From: Luteibacter yeojuensis
Lineage (GTDB): Bacteria; Pseudomonadota; Gammaproteobacteria; Xanthomonadales; Rhodanobacteraceae
Reading direction: 5' to 3'
Length of the DNA stretch: 64,000 bases
Assembly (NCBI RefSeq): GCF_011742875.1
Contig: NZ_JAAQTL010000001.1
Location: 930,001-994,000, forward strand
The notes beneath the pieces are model-generated. The model searched no databases, had not been told where the DNA came from, and saw nothing but the letters and a program-made list of their open reading frames with translations. A program made the translations under genes and the position numbers. Positions 8,784 to 17,667 of the stretch are shown here, in pieces (positions within the stretch are counted from its first letter, which is position 1; every line of letters begins with the position of its first letter).

Positions 8784-9655
8784 GGAGGCGGCGATCCAAG
8801 GAAGCGTCCGACGACCTCCGGCAGCATCGCATCCACGGGAAGCGAGTAATGGGTGGTGCCGGGCAGGATGGCGAGCTCGTTCGCGGGACGTTGGGAACCA
8901 TCCATGCCGGCATCGCGACGACCGCCTCCCAGCGCCTTCCAGAACTCGACCATGTGTTCGGGCCGGATGGCATCGGCGTCGGCAAAGACAAGTAGCGTGC
9001 GCGCTTGAAGCTTTGCGACGTCGGCGCTCCAGTCGAAGGGGCGCTTGGTCAGGTCGCCGACCTTCCTGAAGAGACGGGTCCAGTCGACCTCCGGGTAGCG
9101 CGCTCCCAAGGGCGATGCCTTGACGCTCGGGCCGAGCGTGGCCGCGTTGGCCTCCAACTGCCTGAAAGCCTCTACGCCTTCGGGATAGAAGCCGTCCTGC
9201 CTCATTGCCGCGGACACGACCACCAGCCGGTCGACCGCGTCCGGATGACGGATGGCGGCCTGCAGCGCGACGCCGGCGCCCAGCGAATAGCCCATGAGGT
9301 CCGCCTTCCCGAGTTTCAGCTGGCCGATCAGGGCGGCCACGTCGTCGCCCATCGTTTCGCTGCGGAGCGGCCTGTCGGTGTCCGGCGTGCGTCCATGGGC
9401 CTGGAGATGGACGGCGACCACCCGTCGCCCCTTGGCCAGTTTGGCCAGGTTGCTTCCGAAGCTGTCCGGGTCGATGCCGCCGTGGAGAAGAACGAGTGGT
9501 TTGCCGGCACCGTGTACGCTGTAAAACAGATGCTGTCCGTCGACATCGGCGAAAGCCCCGCGCGAAGCGACGGGACTCTCCGTGGCTCGAATGGGAAGGG
9601 CCGCCGCCAGCACCGCGGATGAAAGGGAAGCCTTCACGAAATCGCGTCTGAGCAT
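8780..9655 (-). CDS. Alpha/beta-fold hydrolase with twin-arginine-type signal
   Basis: This 291-residue protein starts with RRDFVKASLSSAVLAAALP, a twin-arginine-like export signal, so it probably acts in the periplasm. The oxyanion strand motif VLLHGG, the nucleophile elbow GYSLG (near residue 122) and the C-terminal catalytic histidine in GTTHYSLP are all visible; the acid is likely the aspartate in VFADADAI. The closest theme is the small-molecule esterase and haloperoxidase-like branch; the substrate is unknown. It is convergent with cydX, sharing 4 bases. Confidence 0.88.
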   Translation of the reverse strand: MLRRDFVKASLSSAVLAAALPIRATESPVASRGAFADVDGQHLFYSVHGAGKPLVLLHGGIDPDSFGSNLAKLAKGRRVVAVHLQAHGRTPDTDRPLRSETMGDDVAALIGQLKLGKADLMGYSLGAGVALQAAIRHPDAVDRLVVVSAAMRQDGFYPEGVEAFRQLEANAATLGPSVKASPLGARYPEVDWTRLFRKVGDLTKRPFDWSADVAKLQARTLLVFADADAIRPEHMVEFWKALGGGRRDAGMDGSQRPANELAILPGTTHYSLPVDAMLPEVVGRFLGSPPP

Positions 9656-9728
9656 GGTCGTCCTCGTCTCGTTGCGCCGGATCGGCCGGCACGAAGGTGG
9701 TCGCGATGCGCGGCTCGCCGCGGCGCGG

Positions 9729-10229
9729 TCAGGCCCCGCCTGCGAGCAACTCGTCCAGTTGGTCGAACTGCTCGGGCAGGCCTTCCGCCGAACCGGCGAG
9801 GGCTTCGTCCAGCGCGGCCGTCGTGGGGTAGAGTTCGTGCAACGTGACCCGTGTCTTGCCGGACATTTCCTCGAACGTCACCGTCGTCACGGCACCTTGT
9901 TCGCTCTCTTCGTTTGTCCACACGATGCGCTTGTTAGGCACGACTTCCCTGTAGGTGCCGAAGAACGCCATGGGTTGATCGAAGGACGGGTGGCGGAACA
10001 CGAGGCGGTACGAACCACCGGTGCGAACATCCATGTCGCACGAGAGCAACGCGAGGCCCACCGACTTCGGAACCCACCAGCGCTGGAACAGCTCGGGCTT
10101 GCTCCACGCCTCGAAGACGGTGTGCACGGGGGCATCGAACGTCCGCATCACGACGAGTTCGCGATCGGACTTGCGCTCCACGGCCGTACGGTTCGTCGCC
10201 GCGGTGCTACCTTCTTTTACGTTGGTCAT
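9729..10229 (-). CDS. SRPBCC (AHSA1/START-like) domain protein
   Basis: This 166-residue protein is a helix-grip fold (AHSA1/activator of Hsp90-type SRPBCC) protein. Family marks are the strand VVMRTFDAPVHTVFEAWSKPELFQRWWVP, the mid-segment GTYREVVPNKRIVWTNE, and the C-terminal helix around GLPEQFDQLDELL. These proteins bind a hydrophobic ligand in a deep cavity, but most paired with ArsR regulators have no defined ligand. Its start overlaps the arsR gene by 23 bases, so the two are co-expressed. Confidence 0.87.
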   Translation of the reverse strand: MTNVKEGSTAATNRTAVERKSDRELVVMRTFDAPVHTVFEAWSKPELFQRWWVPKSVGLALLSCDMDVRTGGSYRLVFRHPSFDQPMAFFGTYREVVPNKRIVWTNEESEQGAVTTVTFEEMSGKTRVTLHELYPTTAALDEALAGSAEGLPEQFDQLDELLAGGA

Positions 10230-10569
10230 CGGCCTTCTCCTTGCGTTTCAGTTGATCGACAAGTTCGTCCAGCGCGTCGAAGCGCGCGCTCCAGAGCTGG
10301 CGATGCTGCTCGATCCAGGCGGCCTCCTCTTCCAGCCGCCGCGGTCCGAGCTTGCAGGTGCGCACGCGTCCTACCTTCTCCGTGACCACGAGCCCCGCCT
10401 CTTCCAGGACGCTCACGTGCTTCTTCATGCCCGTGAGGGTCATGTGAAACCTTTCGGCGAGGTCGGTGATCGAGGCGTCCGAACCCCCGAGTTGCTCCAG
10501 CACGCCGCGCCGGGTGACGTCGGAGAGCGCGGCGAACGTCGCATCGAGTCGGGCTTGATAGTGAACCAT
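10207..10569 (-). CDS. ArsR-family winged-helix repressor
   Basis: This 120-residue regulator has the ArsR winged-helix fold: FAALSDVTRRGVLEQLGGSDASITDLAERFHMTLTGMKKHVSVLEEAGLV spans the recognition helices. The cysteine cluster of metal-sensing ArsR proteins is absent, so it likely senses something other than metals. The start MVHYQ at 10569 is typical for ArsR proteins paired with SRPBCC partners. Its start codon lies inside an 18-base inverted repeat, suggesting tight autorepression. The two genes form an operon; the inducer is unknown. Confidence 0.9.
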   Translation of the reverse strand: MVHYQARLDATFAALSDVTRRGVLEQLGGSDASITDLAERFHMTLTGMKKHVSVLEEAGLVVTEKVGRVRTCKLGPRRLEEEAAWIEQHRQLWSARFDALDELVDQLKRKEKADDQRKRR

Positions 10570-10578
10570 GTGGTTCAC
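10561..10578 (-). promoter_or_regulatory. Palindromic operator over the arsR start codon
   Basis: GTGAACCATGTGGTTCAC has perfect 8-base arms around a 2-base centre. The arsR start codon (10569-10567) falls inside it. Binding of the dimeric regulator here would block transcription or initiation. The position also suggests a very short or absent leader on the message. Confidence 0.6.
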
Positions 10579-10653
10579 TGTAAGACACATGACGGCGGCT
10601 TGCAAGGCCGGGCCGGCGAGGCAGCCAGCCCGGCCCCGGCGAACACGGCAAGG

Positions 10654-12231
10654 TCAAGGTGCGATGCTGGCCTGGCGGCGCTGCACGTGCTCGCGGCACA
10701 TGTGCTCGACGAACGCACGATGGTCGGGAAGGTCGTCGAGTGCGCGGGCCGCGGCCTGCCGGATCATCGCGAACTCCCTGCGTGCGGCGTCGACCTGCGG
10801 GTAGGCGCTGCGCATGGATTCCAGATCGGTCTGGAACTCCATGCCGTAAAGCACGTATTGCCAGCTGCAGGTCATGAACATTTCCAGGTCGGCGATGAAG
10901 TCCAGCCGGTGCGGAGGGCGCCGCTTCCATTTCTCGAGCTTCTCCCGCAGGGTGGGCGGGATGCCGGCGACGTCGGCGTTGTCGACCCAGAACGGCGAGT
11001 CGCGCCGCTGGCTCAGGCAATAGTGCATCTTGATGAAATCGATGATGCGGTCGTACCGCGCCACCATCATCTCGTTGAAGTGGTTCGCGGCCCCCTGCAT
11101 GTCGTCGGTGTCGGCCGGCAACAGATGCGTGAGGAGGTAGGTCGCCAGCTCCACGAGCGCGATGCCGGTGGATTCCAGCGGCTCGACGAAGCCGCCCGCC
11201 AGTCCCACCGCCACGCAATTCTTTTTCCAGTGCTCGGGGCGGTATCCCGTCTCGAACTTGATGTGCATCGCCTTCAGGCCTTCGGCGGCGCGCCCCACGT
11301 AGCGCCGGAAGACATCTTCGGCGCGGTCGTCGGCGGTGTGGCGCGACGAATAGACGTAACCGACGCCGCGACGCTTCTGCAAACCGATATCCCAGATCCA
11401 GCCGGCCTCCTGGGCGGTGGAGATGGTGTACGACGGAATGGGTGCGTCGGGGGTGTCGTACGGCACCTGCATGGCCACCGCGCGATCGGCGAAAAGCACG
11501 TCCGCGCGACTGCGGAAAGGCGACTGCATCGCATTGCCGATCAGCATGCCGCGAAGGCCGGTGCAATCCACGTACAGGTCGGCGGTGATATCGCCCTCCT
11601 CCCTTGTCACCAGGCGCGCGATGGCTCCCTGCTCGTCGCGGTCCACGCGCTCCACGGTGGCCACATGCCGAACCACACCGAGCGACTCCTGGCCATGTTC
11701 GGCGAGCACGCGGGCGAAACAGGCCGCGTCGAAGTGGAAGGCGTGATTCATCGGCCCCTGGTAGTCCGCGTCCCCAGGGCGCTTGGGTGCGCGCGAGCGC
11801 TCCACAAGCGTGCTCTGCATGGACACGGCCTCGGCGAACGGCATGCCCGCCGGGGCGGCGCCGAGCAGCCAGTACGGCAGCAGTTCAGGGCCGCCCGGAC
11901 GCTGGCTGGGTGCGTTGAAAGGATGAAAGAAGTGATCCGCGCCGGGGGTGCCCGGGGGACGTACCCAATGGCGGTAGTGGATGCCTTGCTTATAGGTCGC
12001 GGTGGCGCCGACCAGAAAGCGGCGCTCGTCGAGACCGATCGCCGACAGCGTGCCCCGGATCGAGGGAAACGTCGCCTCGCCCACGCCGAGCAGACCGATA
12101 TCCGGCGACTCCACCAGATGTACCTGCACGCTGCGCGGGTCGGCCGCGTTGACCGCCTTGGCGAGGTAGCACGCCGCCAGCCAACCGGCGGTGCCGCCGC
12201 CCACGATCAACACTTTCCTCAGACGCGCCAT
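10654..12231 (-). CDS. Tryptophan-halogenase-like flavoprotein
   Basis: This 525-residue protein belongs to the flavin-dependent tryptophan 7-halogenase family. It has the FAD-binding GGGTAGW motif near the N-terminus, a lysine in ATYKQGIHYRHW at the position of the catalytic lysine, and EPLESTGI near the active-site glutamate/serine. The canonical WxWxIP motif reads WIWDIGL, so it is altered. In Xanthomonadaceae such proteins are regularly encoded beside TonB-dependent receptors and glycosidases, where no chlorinated product is known. ATG 12231 places the FAD motif at the usual distance. It follows the TonB receptor after a probable terminator. Confidence 0.85.
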   Translation of the reverse strand: MARLRKVLIVGGGTAGWLAACYLAKAVNAADPRSVQVHLVESPDIGLLGVGEATFPSIRGTLSAIGLDERRFLVGATATYKQGIHYRHWVRPPGTPGADHFFHPFNAPSQRPGGPELLPYWLLGAAPAGMPFAEAVSMQSTLVERSRAPKRPGDADYQGPMNHAFHFDAACFARVLAEHGQESLGVVRHVATVERVDRDEQGAIARLVTREEGDITADLYVDCTGLRGMLIGNAMQSPFRSRADVLFADRAVAMQVPYDTPDAPIPSYTISTAQEAGWIWDIGLQKRRGVGYVYSSRHTADDRAEDVFRRYVGRAAEGLKAMHIKFETGYRPEHWKKNCVAVGLAGGFVEPLESTGIALVELATYLLTHLLPADTDDMQGAANHFNEMMVARYDRIIDFIKMHYCLSQRRDSPFWVDNADVAGIPPTLREKLEKWKRRPPHRLDFIADLEMFMTCSWQYVLYGMEFQTDLESMRSAYPQVDAARREFAMIRQAAARALDDLPDHRAFVEHMCREHVQRRQASIAP

Positions 12232-12272
12232 CCTGTGTCCCCACCGGTGTTGCATGACGAAGAGAAAGAAAC

Positions 12273-12297
12273 GCCGGGCCGCTTATGCGGGCCCGGC
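12273..12297 (-). terminator. Rho-independent-like terminator after the TonB receptor gene
   Basis: On the minus strand GCCGGGCC and GGCCCGGC arms (12290-12297 and 12273-12280) form an 8-base GC-rich stem with a 9-base loop. A T-rich tail (GTTTCTTTCTCTT) follows. It lies in the gap between the TonB receptor stop and the halogenase-like start, so it may end or attenuate the receptor message. Confidence 0.55.
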
Positions 12298-12403
12298 AAA
12301 AAAGCCATTCGCGGGAGAGAGAAGGCGACGCTCCTTCGAGCGCCGCCTGCGGAACGGCAAGCGTCAGGTGTCGCCCGCGTCCTACGGGACGCGATGCATC
12401 ACC

Positions 12404-14842
12404 TCAGAACCAGACACCGACCTGCACGCCGTACGTACGCGGCGCGAGGTACTGCGACACGTACTGCAGCGATCCGTCGGACATCAGGAAGCGGCCGGCG
12501 CTGGTGCGGATCTTTTCGTCGGACACGTTCTGCACGTACGCATTGACCCACCACTTGTCGCCCGGCTCGCTGTAACGCAGCGACAGGTCGCCGCGCGTGT
12601 ACGCCTTCTGCCGGTCGCCCGAACCCAGGTTGAAGTAGCTCAGCCACTGCGAACTCTGGTACTGCGCGCTGATGCGCGGCGTGAGGCGGCCGCCGTTGGC
12701 GAGGTGGAACGTGTGCTCGTAGATGCCGGTGAGCGACACGTTCGGCGCGTGCGGGAGATCGTTGCCGGTGACGTTCATGCAGTTGGCGAGGTTGGACTCG
12801 GGCGGGCATGCCGGCAGTCCCTGGTAGTCGTTTGAGCCGGCATAGACCAGCTTTCCGAGTTCCTTCTTCGGTATGGCCGAGAAGATCAGGTTGAAGCGAT
12901 CGTTCGTCTGCTGGTAGGCCAGTTCCGTTTCGAAGCCGAGCACCTTGGTGCTGCCGCCCACGTTGGAAAAGCCCAGGCCGTGGTTGCCGTCCGGGTAGAC
13001 GATCGGCGCGGAGAGCTGGAAGTTCTTGAAGTCCTCGTAATAGACGGCCGAGTTCCAGGTCATGTGGCCGTCGAGGAAGGTGAACTTGCTGCCGATTTCA
13101 TAGTTGGTCAGCGTCTCGGGCTTGTACAGCGTGCCCGCGTCCTGGGTGCCGCCGGATTTATAGCCGGTGGATACGCTGGCGTAGAGCAGGCCGTTCTCGC
13201 TCACGTCGGTGTCCAGGCGCAGCAGCCAGGTTGGCTTGCTCTTGCTGTACTTGGCGGTATTCCGCTGCGAGATGGCGAAGCCGTTCGACGGATCCGGGTA
13301 CACGTCCGGAGAGATCGGCACCTGCGGCACGGCCGGGTCGTATGCCCAGCCCCAGTTGATGCCGCCCTTGTTCTCCTTGGTGTCGTGCGACCAGCGCGCA
13401 CCGCCGGTGAGTCGCCAATGGTCGCTCAGGTGCCAGGTGGCCTGGCCGAACAAGGCGTACGACTTCACCGTTTCCTTCGGCTGGATGAACGAGCCCTGCC
13501 AGCTCACGGTGCCGTAGCGCGTACCGTTCATGATGGGGATGTCGAAGCGGATGTCGTTGTCTTCGTAGCCGTAGTAGGCGCCGAGGATCCAGTCCAGGGT
13601 CTGCGGGCCGGTCGACTTCAGGTTTATTTCCTGGCTCCAGCTCTTGTAGTTGGAATCGTTGGTGCGGTCGTCCTGGTAGACGCCATTGGTGGTGAAGCTG
13701 GTGGGCACGCTGACGCCGACGTCCTGGTCGAAGTCGCTCTTGCCGGAGTATTTGTTGTAGCCGGCGATATAGCTGAGCTGCACACCGTCGTTGATGTTCC
13801 AGTCCATGCGGCTGCGCACCGTCTTCGACGTACGGTCCAGGTAGGGCGCCGTATCGATCAACGCGGACCAGAAATCCTGGCCCTGGCGGGGCGTCTGCAT
13901 CAGGCTGAGGCTGGGCGTGCCGCGATCGGCGAAATACTCGTACGACAGGTTCCATTTGAACGCGTCGCTGGGTTGCCACAACGCGCTGACGCGCGCGGCG
14001 GACTGGTCCTGGGCGTTGTACTTGTCGCCGCCCTGCACGTACTGGCCGGGATCGATCGGCTTGAAGTTGGCCAGCGTGCCTCCGGAAGCGGGCGACGCAA
14101 GGTACGCCTGCTGCTGCGCCGCCAGGCTCGGCAGCTGGCCCGACGGCCTCTGGTAGTCGACGTAGCCGTCGTGCTGCTGGTGGACCGCGGCGACGCGCAT
14201 GGCGAAGGTGTCGCTGATGGGCAGGTTGAACGCGGCCCTCGCGCCGGTCTGGTTGTAGTTGCCCGCTTCGACCTGCGCGTTGCCGTAGAAGCCCGCACCG
14301 ATATCCGGCTTGGCCGTCTGGAAGCTGATCGCACCGGCCGTGGAATTACGGCCCCAGAGGGTACCCTGCGGGCCGCGGAGCGTCTCCACGCCTTCCATGT
14401 CCAGCAACAGGCCCGACGCGGCCTCGGCGCGAGGCGCGTAGACGCCGTCGACGAAGGTGGCGACCTCGGGATCGGCGTATTCGGTCTTGGCGCTGTCGTT
14501 GCCGATGCCGCGCAAGGTGAGGGTTACCACGCCGTGATCGCCCTGCGACGTGCCCTGCAGGCCGGGCACCAGCTTGGTCAGGTCCTGAACCGTCATGACG
14601 CGCTCCCTGTCGAGCGTGTCGACAGTGATCGCCGTTACCGCCACCGGCGTCTTCTGCAGCGGCGTCTCGCGCTTGGTCGCGGTCACCGAGACGGCATCGA
14701 GGTTCTGCACTTTCCTCTCGGCAGGTCCCGGATTACCGGATGGCGGGTTCTGCACCGTTGCTTCCTGGTCGGCCGCAAGCAGCGTGCCCGGAGCAAACGC
14801 GAGTGACATGGCGACATACAACAACTTGTGACGCAGATTCAT
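12404..14842 (-). CDS. TonB-dependent outer-membrane receptor
   Basis: This 812-residue protein imports a substrate, probably an oligosaccharide here, across the outer membrane using TonB energy. A signal peptide (LLYVAMSLAFAPGTLLAAD) is followed by a TonB-box-like LDAVSVTATKRE, a plug domain with DLTKLVPGL and ETLRGPQGTLWGRNSTAGAI, and a 22-strand barrel ending in a terminal aromatic residue (GVQVGVWF). ATG 14842 has a GGGGAGAG ribosome site. It sits between a GH3 enzyme and a halogenase-like protein, the common order of sugar-scavenging loci in Xanthomonadaceae. The exact sugar is not visible. Confidence 0.93.
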   Translation of the reverse strand: MNLRHKLLYVAMSLAFAPGTLLAADQEATVQNPPSGNPGPAERKVQNLDAVSVTATKRETPLQKTPVAVTAITVDTLDRERVMTVQDLTKLVPGLQGTSQGDHGVVTLTLRGIGNDSAKTEYADPEVATFVDGVYAPRAEAASGLLLDMEGVETLRGPQGTLWGRNSTAGAISFQTAKPDIGAGFYGNAQVEAGNYNQTGARAAFNLPISDTFAMRVAAVHQQHDGYVDYQRPSGQLPSLAAQQQAYLASPASGGTLANFKPIDPGQYVQGGDKYNAQDQSAARVSALWQPSDAFKWNLSYEYFADRGTPSLSLMQTPRQGQDFWSALIDTAPYLDRTSKTVRSRMDWNINDGVQLSYIAGYNKYSGKSDFDQDVGVSVPTSFTTNGVYQDDRTNDSNYKSWSQEINLKSTGPQTLDWILGAYYGYEDNDIRFDIPIMNGTRYGTVSWQGSFIQPKETVKSYALFGQATWHLSDHWRLTGGARWSHDTKENKGGINWGWAYDPAVPQVPISPDVYPDPSNGFAISQRNTAKYSKSKPTWLLRLDTDVSENGLLYASVSTGYKSGGTQDAGTLYKPETLTNYEIGSKFTFLDGHMTWNSAVYYEDFKNFQLSAPIVYPDGNHGLGFSNVGGSTKVLGFETELAYQQTNDRFNLIFSAIPKKELGKLVYAGSNDYQGLPACPPESNLANCMNVTGNDLPHAPNVSLTGIYEHTFHLANGGRLTPRISAQYQSSQWLSYFNLGSGDRQKAYTRGDLSLRYSEPGDKWWVNAYVQNVSDEKIRTSAGRFLMSDGSLQYVSQYLAPRTYGVQVGVWF

Positions 14843-14990
14843 CTTGCTCTCCCCATCAATCGTTCGGATCAGTCTTGTCCGCCGCATGCGCCGGCCATGA
14901 CAAAGGTTTTTCCCAAACTCCCCAGCGATGCCCCATCGACGACGACGTCGCTGTCGTCGCCGAACGCCAAGGCATCGTTCCCCTAGCCCC

Positions 14991-17543
14991 TCATTGCCCG
15001 GCACCGTGTGCCGGGCACGCCAGCGTCCGGTCCGCCACCGTGCCGAGCGACACGTCGGCGATCGCAATCCGTGTTCCGGGACGACCGGACCATTCGAACG
15101 GGCGATCGATCTTGCCCATGCTCGCGCCGGCGTCGCGGAAACATTTCAGCGGGACGCCAAGCCGCATCCATTCCCCTCGAGGCAGCGTGGACAGCTGACT
15201 CCCGATGGATACCTGCCCGCTGCAACCGGTACCGCAGCCGACCCCGATCGTCGCGCTGTCCCCGGAAGGCACCGCGTCGATCCTCGTCGTGACGACGAGC
15301 AAAACGTCTCCGTTCGTCTCGCGCTCCACGTCGAGCGGCTCGGGTGCCACCAGTTCGATACGCGCGGCATCGGCGCCGGTACCCGACCAGACCAGCCCGC
15401 GCGCGTCCTCCTGTGCCTTGTAGTCGAGCGCGCCGATCTGCAGGCTGCCGTCTTTCGTCGCTGCCGGCACGGCGGCGACATTCGTGGCCACGCCGTTCGC
15501 GCCGGTCAGGCGCAACGCGAAACCCTGGGCCGGCTTGCCTTTGTTGAAATAGACGCCGGCCTGCCCCGTGCTCAATACGATTCCCGGGTCTTCGGGCAAG
15601 CTTCCGCCAGGCTTCTTATCGGCGTAGGTAAGGCCGAAGCCGTAAGGAAACTGCGGATGCCGGCCTTGCACGGCGCTGCCCGGCCACGCGTAGGGCAGCT
15701 TGCCGTGGAAGTCGTGCGCGACACGGCCGTCGCGGGAACGCAGCAGCACATCGGCGATGCCCTCCCCTTCGCTGCCGGGAAGCCATGCCACCACGAAGGC
15801 ATCGGCGGCATTGATCTCGCGATTCAGCCACAGCGGCCGCCCGGTCAGGAACACGGCCGTCACCGGTATGCCCTGCCCGCGCAGCTTGCGCAGCAGATCG
15901 AGGTCGCGGTCGTTGCCCGGCCGGTATGCCAGGTTCGGCAAGTCGCCCTGGAACTCGGCGTAAGGGTCCTCGCCGAACACCACGATGGCGGCATCGGGTT
16001 TCCGTTGATAGTCGCCGTCCACCGACAGCTCGGCGCTTCCGCCCGCCGCCTCCACCTGTGCGCGGAGGCCGGCCCAGATGGACGTGGCTCCCGGGAAATT
16101 CGCGTTGGTCAGACCCGTACCTTGCCAGGTCAGTGTCCAGCCGCCGTTCTGTTTGGAAATGTTGTCTGCGCCGTCGCCGGCGACCAGGATGTGCTTGCGC
16201 GGATCGATCGGTAGCGTGTCCCTGTCGTTCTTCAGCAGCACCAGCGACTCGCGGACCGCCCGACGGGCCACCGCGCGATGCGCTGGACTCCCGACCACCT
16301 CCGCGGACTTGACCGCCAACGGGTTGGCCGAGGGCAATCCCGCCTCGAACAGGCCTGCGCGCATCTTCACCCGCAGGATGCGCGTCACGGCATCGTCCAC
16401 CCGGCTCATCGGGATGACGCCGGCTTTCACCTCGGCCAGGGTGTTCTTGTACAGCCCCTTCCAGGAATCGGGCGCTTCCAGCATGTCCAGCCCGGCGTTG
16501 TATGCGGCGGCGCAGTCCTCGTTCGTGCAGCCGGGTACCTGTCCGTGCGCGTTCCAGTCGCCCAATACGATCCCGTCGAAGCCCATGCGCTCCTTGAGCA
16601 CATCGGTGATCAGGGACTTGTTGCCGGCCATCTTCACCCCGTTCCAACTGGAGAACGAGACCATGACCACCTGCACGCCAGCCTTGATCGCCGGCGGGTA
16701 GCCTGCTGCGTGCACGTCACGCAAGGTCGCCTCGCTGACCCGGGCGTCGCCCTGGTCCTTGCCATCGTGGGTGCCGCCGTCGCCGACGAAGTGCTTGGCC
16801 GTGGCGATGACGTGTCCGGCATCCAGAAACTGGGGCGTACCGGCTTTGCCTTCCAAGCCGCCGATCACGGCGGCGGCGTATTGCGCCACCAGCGCCGGAT
16901 TCTGCGAGTAACCTTCGTACGAACGGCCCCAGCGCACGTCCTGCGGCACCGTGAGCGTCGGCGCGAACGTCCAGCCGATGCCGCTCGCGCGAAGTTCCTG
17001 CGCGGTGACCTCGCCGATCTCATGCACCAACGACGGATCGCGCATGGCGCCCAACCCGGCGTTCTGCGGAAAGAGCGTGCTTCCGACCAGGTTGTTGTGA
17101 CCATGCACGGCATCGATGCCGAACAACACCGGGATGGCCAATCCTCCTTGCGACGTGTCCATCGAGGCGCGGTAGAACGCATCGGACAGGGCTTGCCATT
17201 GCGACGCGACGGGGAACGGTTGTCCCGGCGGTTTGGAGTTGCCACCCGCCAGGACCGACCCCAGCCGGTATTCGCGCACATCGTCCGGCGTGACCGATTT
17301 GATGTCGGCCTGGATCATCTGGCCGACTTTGTCCGCCACCGACATCTTCATCAACAACGCCCGGATGCGGGATTCGATCGCGGGATCGGGCGGCAGCGGC
17401 GAATGACCTTGCGGCCATTGACCGGGATGCACGACGGTCGCCTCGCCAGCCATGCCCGGAACGGCCATGAGCAGCGCTCCGGCAAAGGAAAGCGCGGCGG
17501 GAACGCTCCGCAGGAACCGGCTCGATGAGTGCGGCAATGGCAC
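14991..17543 (-). CDS. Exported GH3 beta-glucosidase (ExoP-like)
   Basis: This is a GH3 enzyme of about 850 residues that removes glucose from beta-glucan or cello-oligosaccharide ends. After a signal peptide (AALSFAGALLMAVPGMAGE) come the (beta/alpha)8 domain with KHF (250-251) and the nucleophile D329 in IVLGDWNAHG, then the second alpha/beta domain, then a C-terminal sugar-binding-like domain as in exo-glucanase ExoP. GTG 17543 was chosen because AAGGAG lies 7 bases upstream and the signal peptide follows at once. A LacI-type operator lies 58-71 bases upstream, so it is probably repressed by the adjacent regulator. Confidence 0.9.
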   Translation of the reverse strand: MPLPHSSSRFLRSVPAALSFAGALLMAVPGMAGEATVVHPGQWPQGHSPLPPDPAIESRIRALLMKMSVADKVGQMIQADIKSVTPDDVREYRLGSVLAGGNSKPPGQPFPVASQWQALSDAFYRASMDTSQGGLAIPVLFGIDAVHGHNNLVGSTLFPQNAGLGAMRDPSLVHEIGEVTAQELRASGIGWTFAPTLTVPQDVRWGRSYEGYSQNPALVAQYAAAVIGGLEGKAGTPQFLDAGHVIATAKHFVGDGGTHDGKDQGDARVSEATLRDVHAAGYPPAIKAGVQVVMVSFSSWNGVKMAGNKSLITDVLKERMGFDGIVLGDWNAHGQVPGCTNEDCAAAYNAGLDMLEAPDSWKGLYKNTLAEVKAGVIPMSRVDDAVTRILRVKMRAGLFEAGLPSANPLAVKSAEVVGSPAHRAVARRAVRESLVLLKNDRDTLPIDPRKHILVAGDGADNISKQNGGWTLTWQGTGLTNANFPGATSIWAGLRAQVEAAGGSAELSVDGDYQRKPDAAIVVFGEDPYAEFQGDLPNLAYRPGNDRDLDLLRKLRGQGIPVTAVFLTGRPLWLNREINAADAFVVAWLPGSEGEGIADVLLRSRDGRVAHDFHGKLPYAWPGSAVQGRHPQFPYGFGLTYADKKPGGSLPEDPGIVLSTGQAGVYFNKGKPAQGFALRLTGANGVATNVAAVPAATKDGSLQIGALDYKAQEDARGLVWSGTGADAARIELVAPEPLDVERETNGDVLLVVTTRIDAVPSGDSATIGVGCGTGCSGQVSIGSQLSTLPRGEWMRLGVPLKCFRDAGASMGKIDRPFEWSGRPGTRIAIADVSLGTVADRTLACPAHGAGQ

Positions 17544-17600
17544 GACAAAGCTCCTTGCTGGCGCACCGGCGGCACGCTCCGGGTCGCATGGTGGCAGGAA

Positions 17601-17614
17601 TGACAGCGCTGTCA
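17601..17614. promoter_or_regulatory. LacI-family operator palindrome
   Basis: TGACAGCGCTGTCA is a perfect 14-base palindrome with a central CG step. It fits the consensus of sugar-responsive LacI-family operators, such as those for beta-glucoside regulators. It lies in the 124-base gap between the lacI-type gene and the GH3 gene, in the promoter position for GH3. Confidence 0.75.
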
Positions 17615-17667
17615 ATCTTGCTTTGCAGCATCGCCGCCGCGCTTGTCGCGCGGTAGGCGGCGTCACT

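Noticed and set aside
10654..12231. Halogenase as part of a secondary-metabolite cluster
   Set aside because: No NRPS, PKS or other biosynthetic gene is nearby; the context is a TonB receptor and glycosidases, a frequent setting for such halogenase-like proteins in this group.
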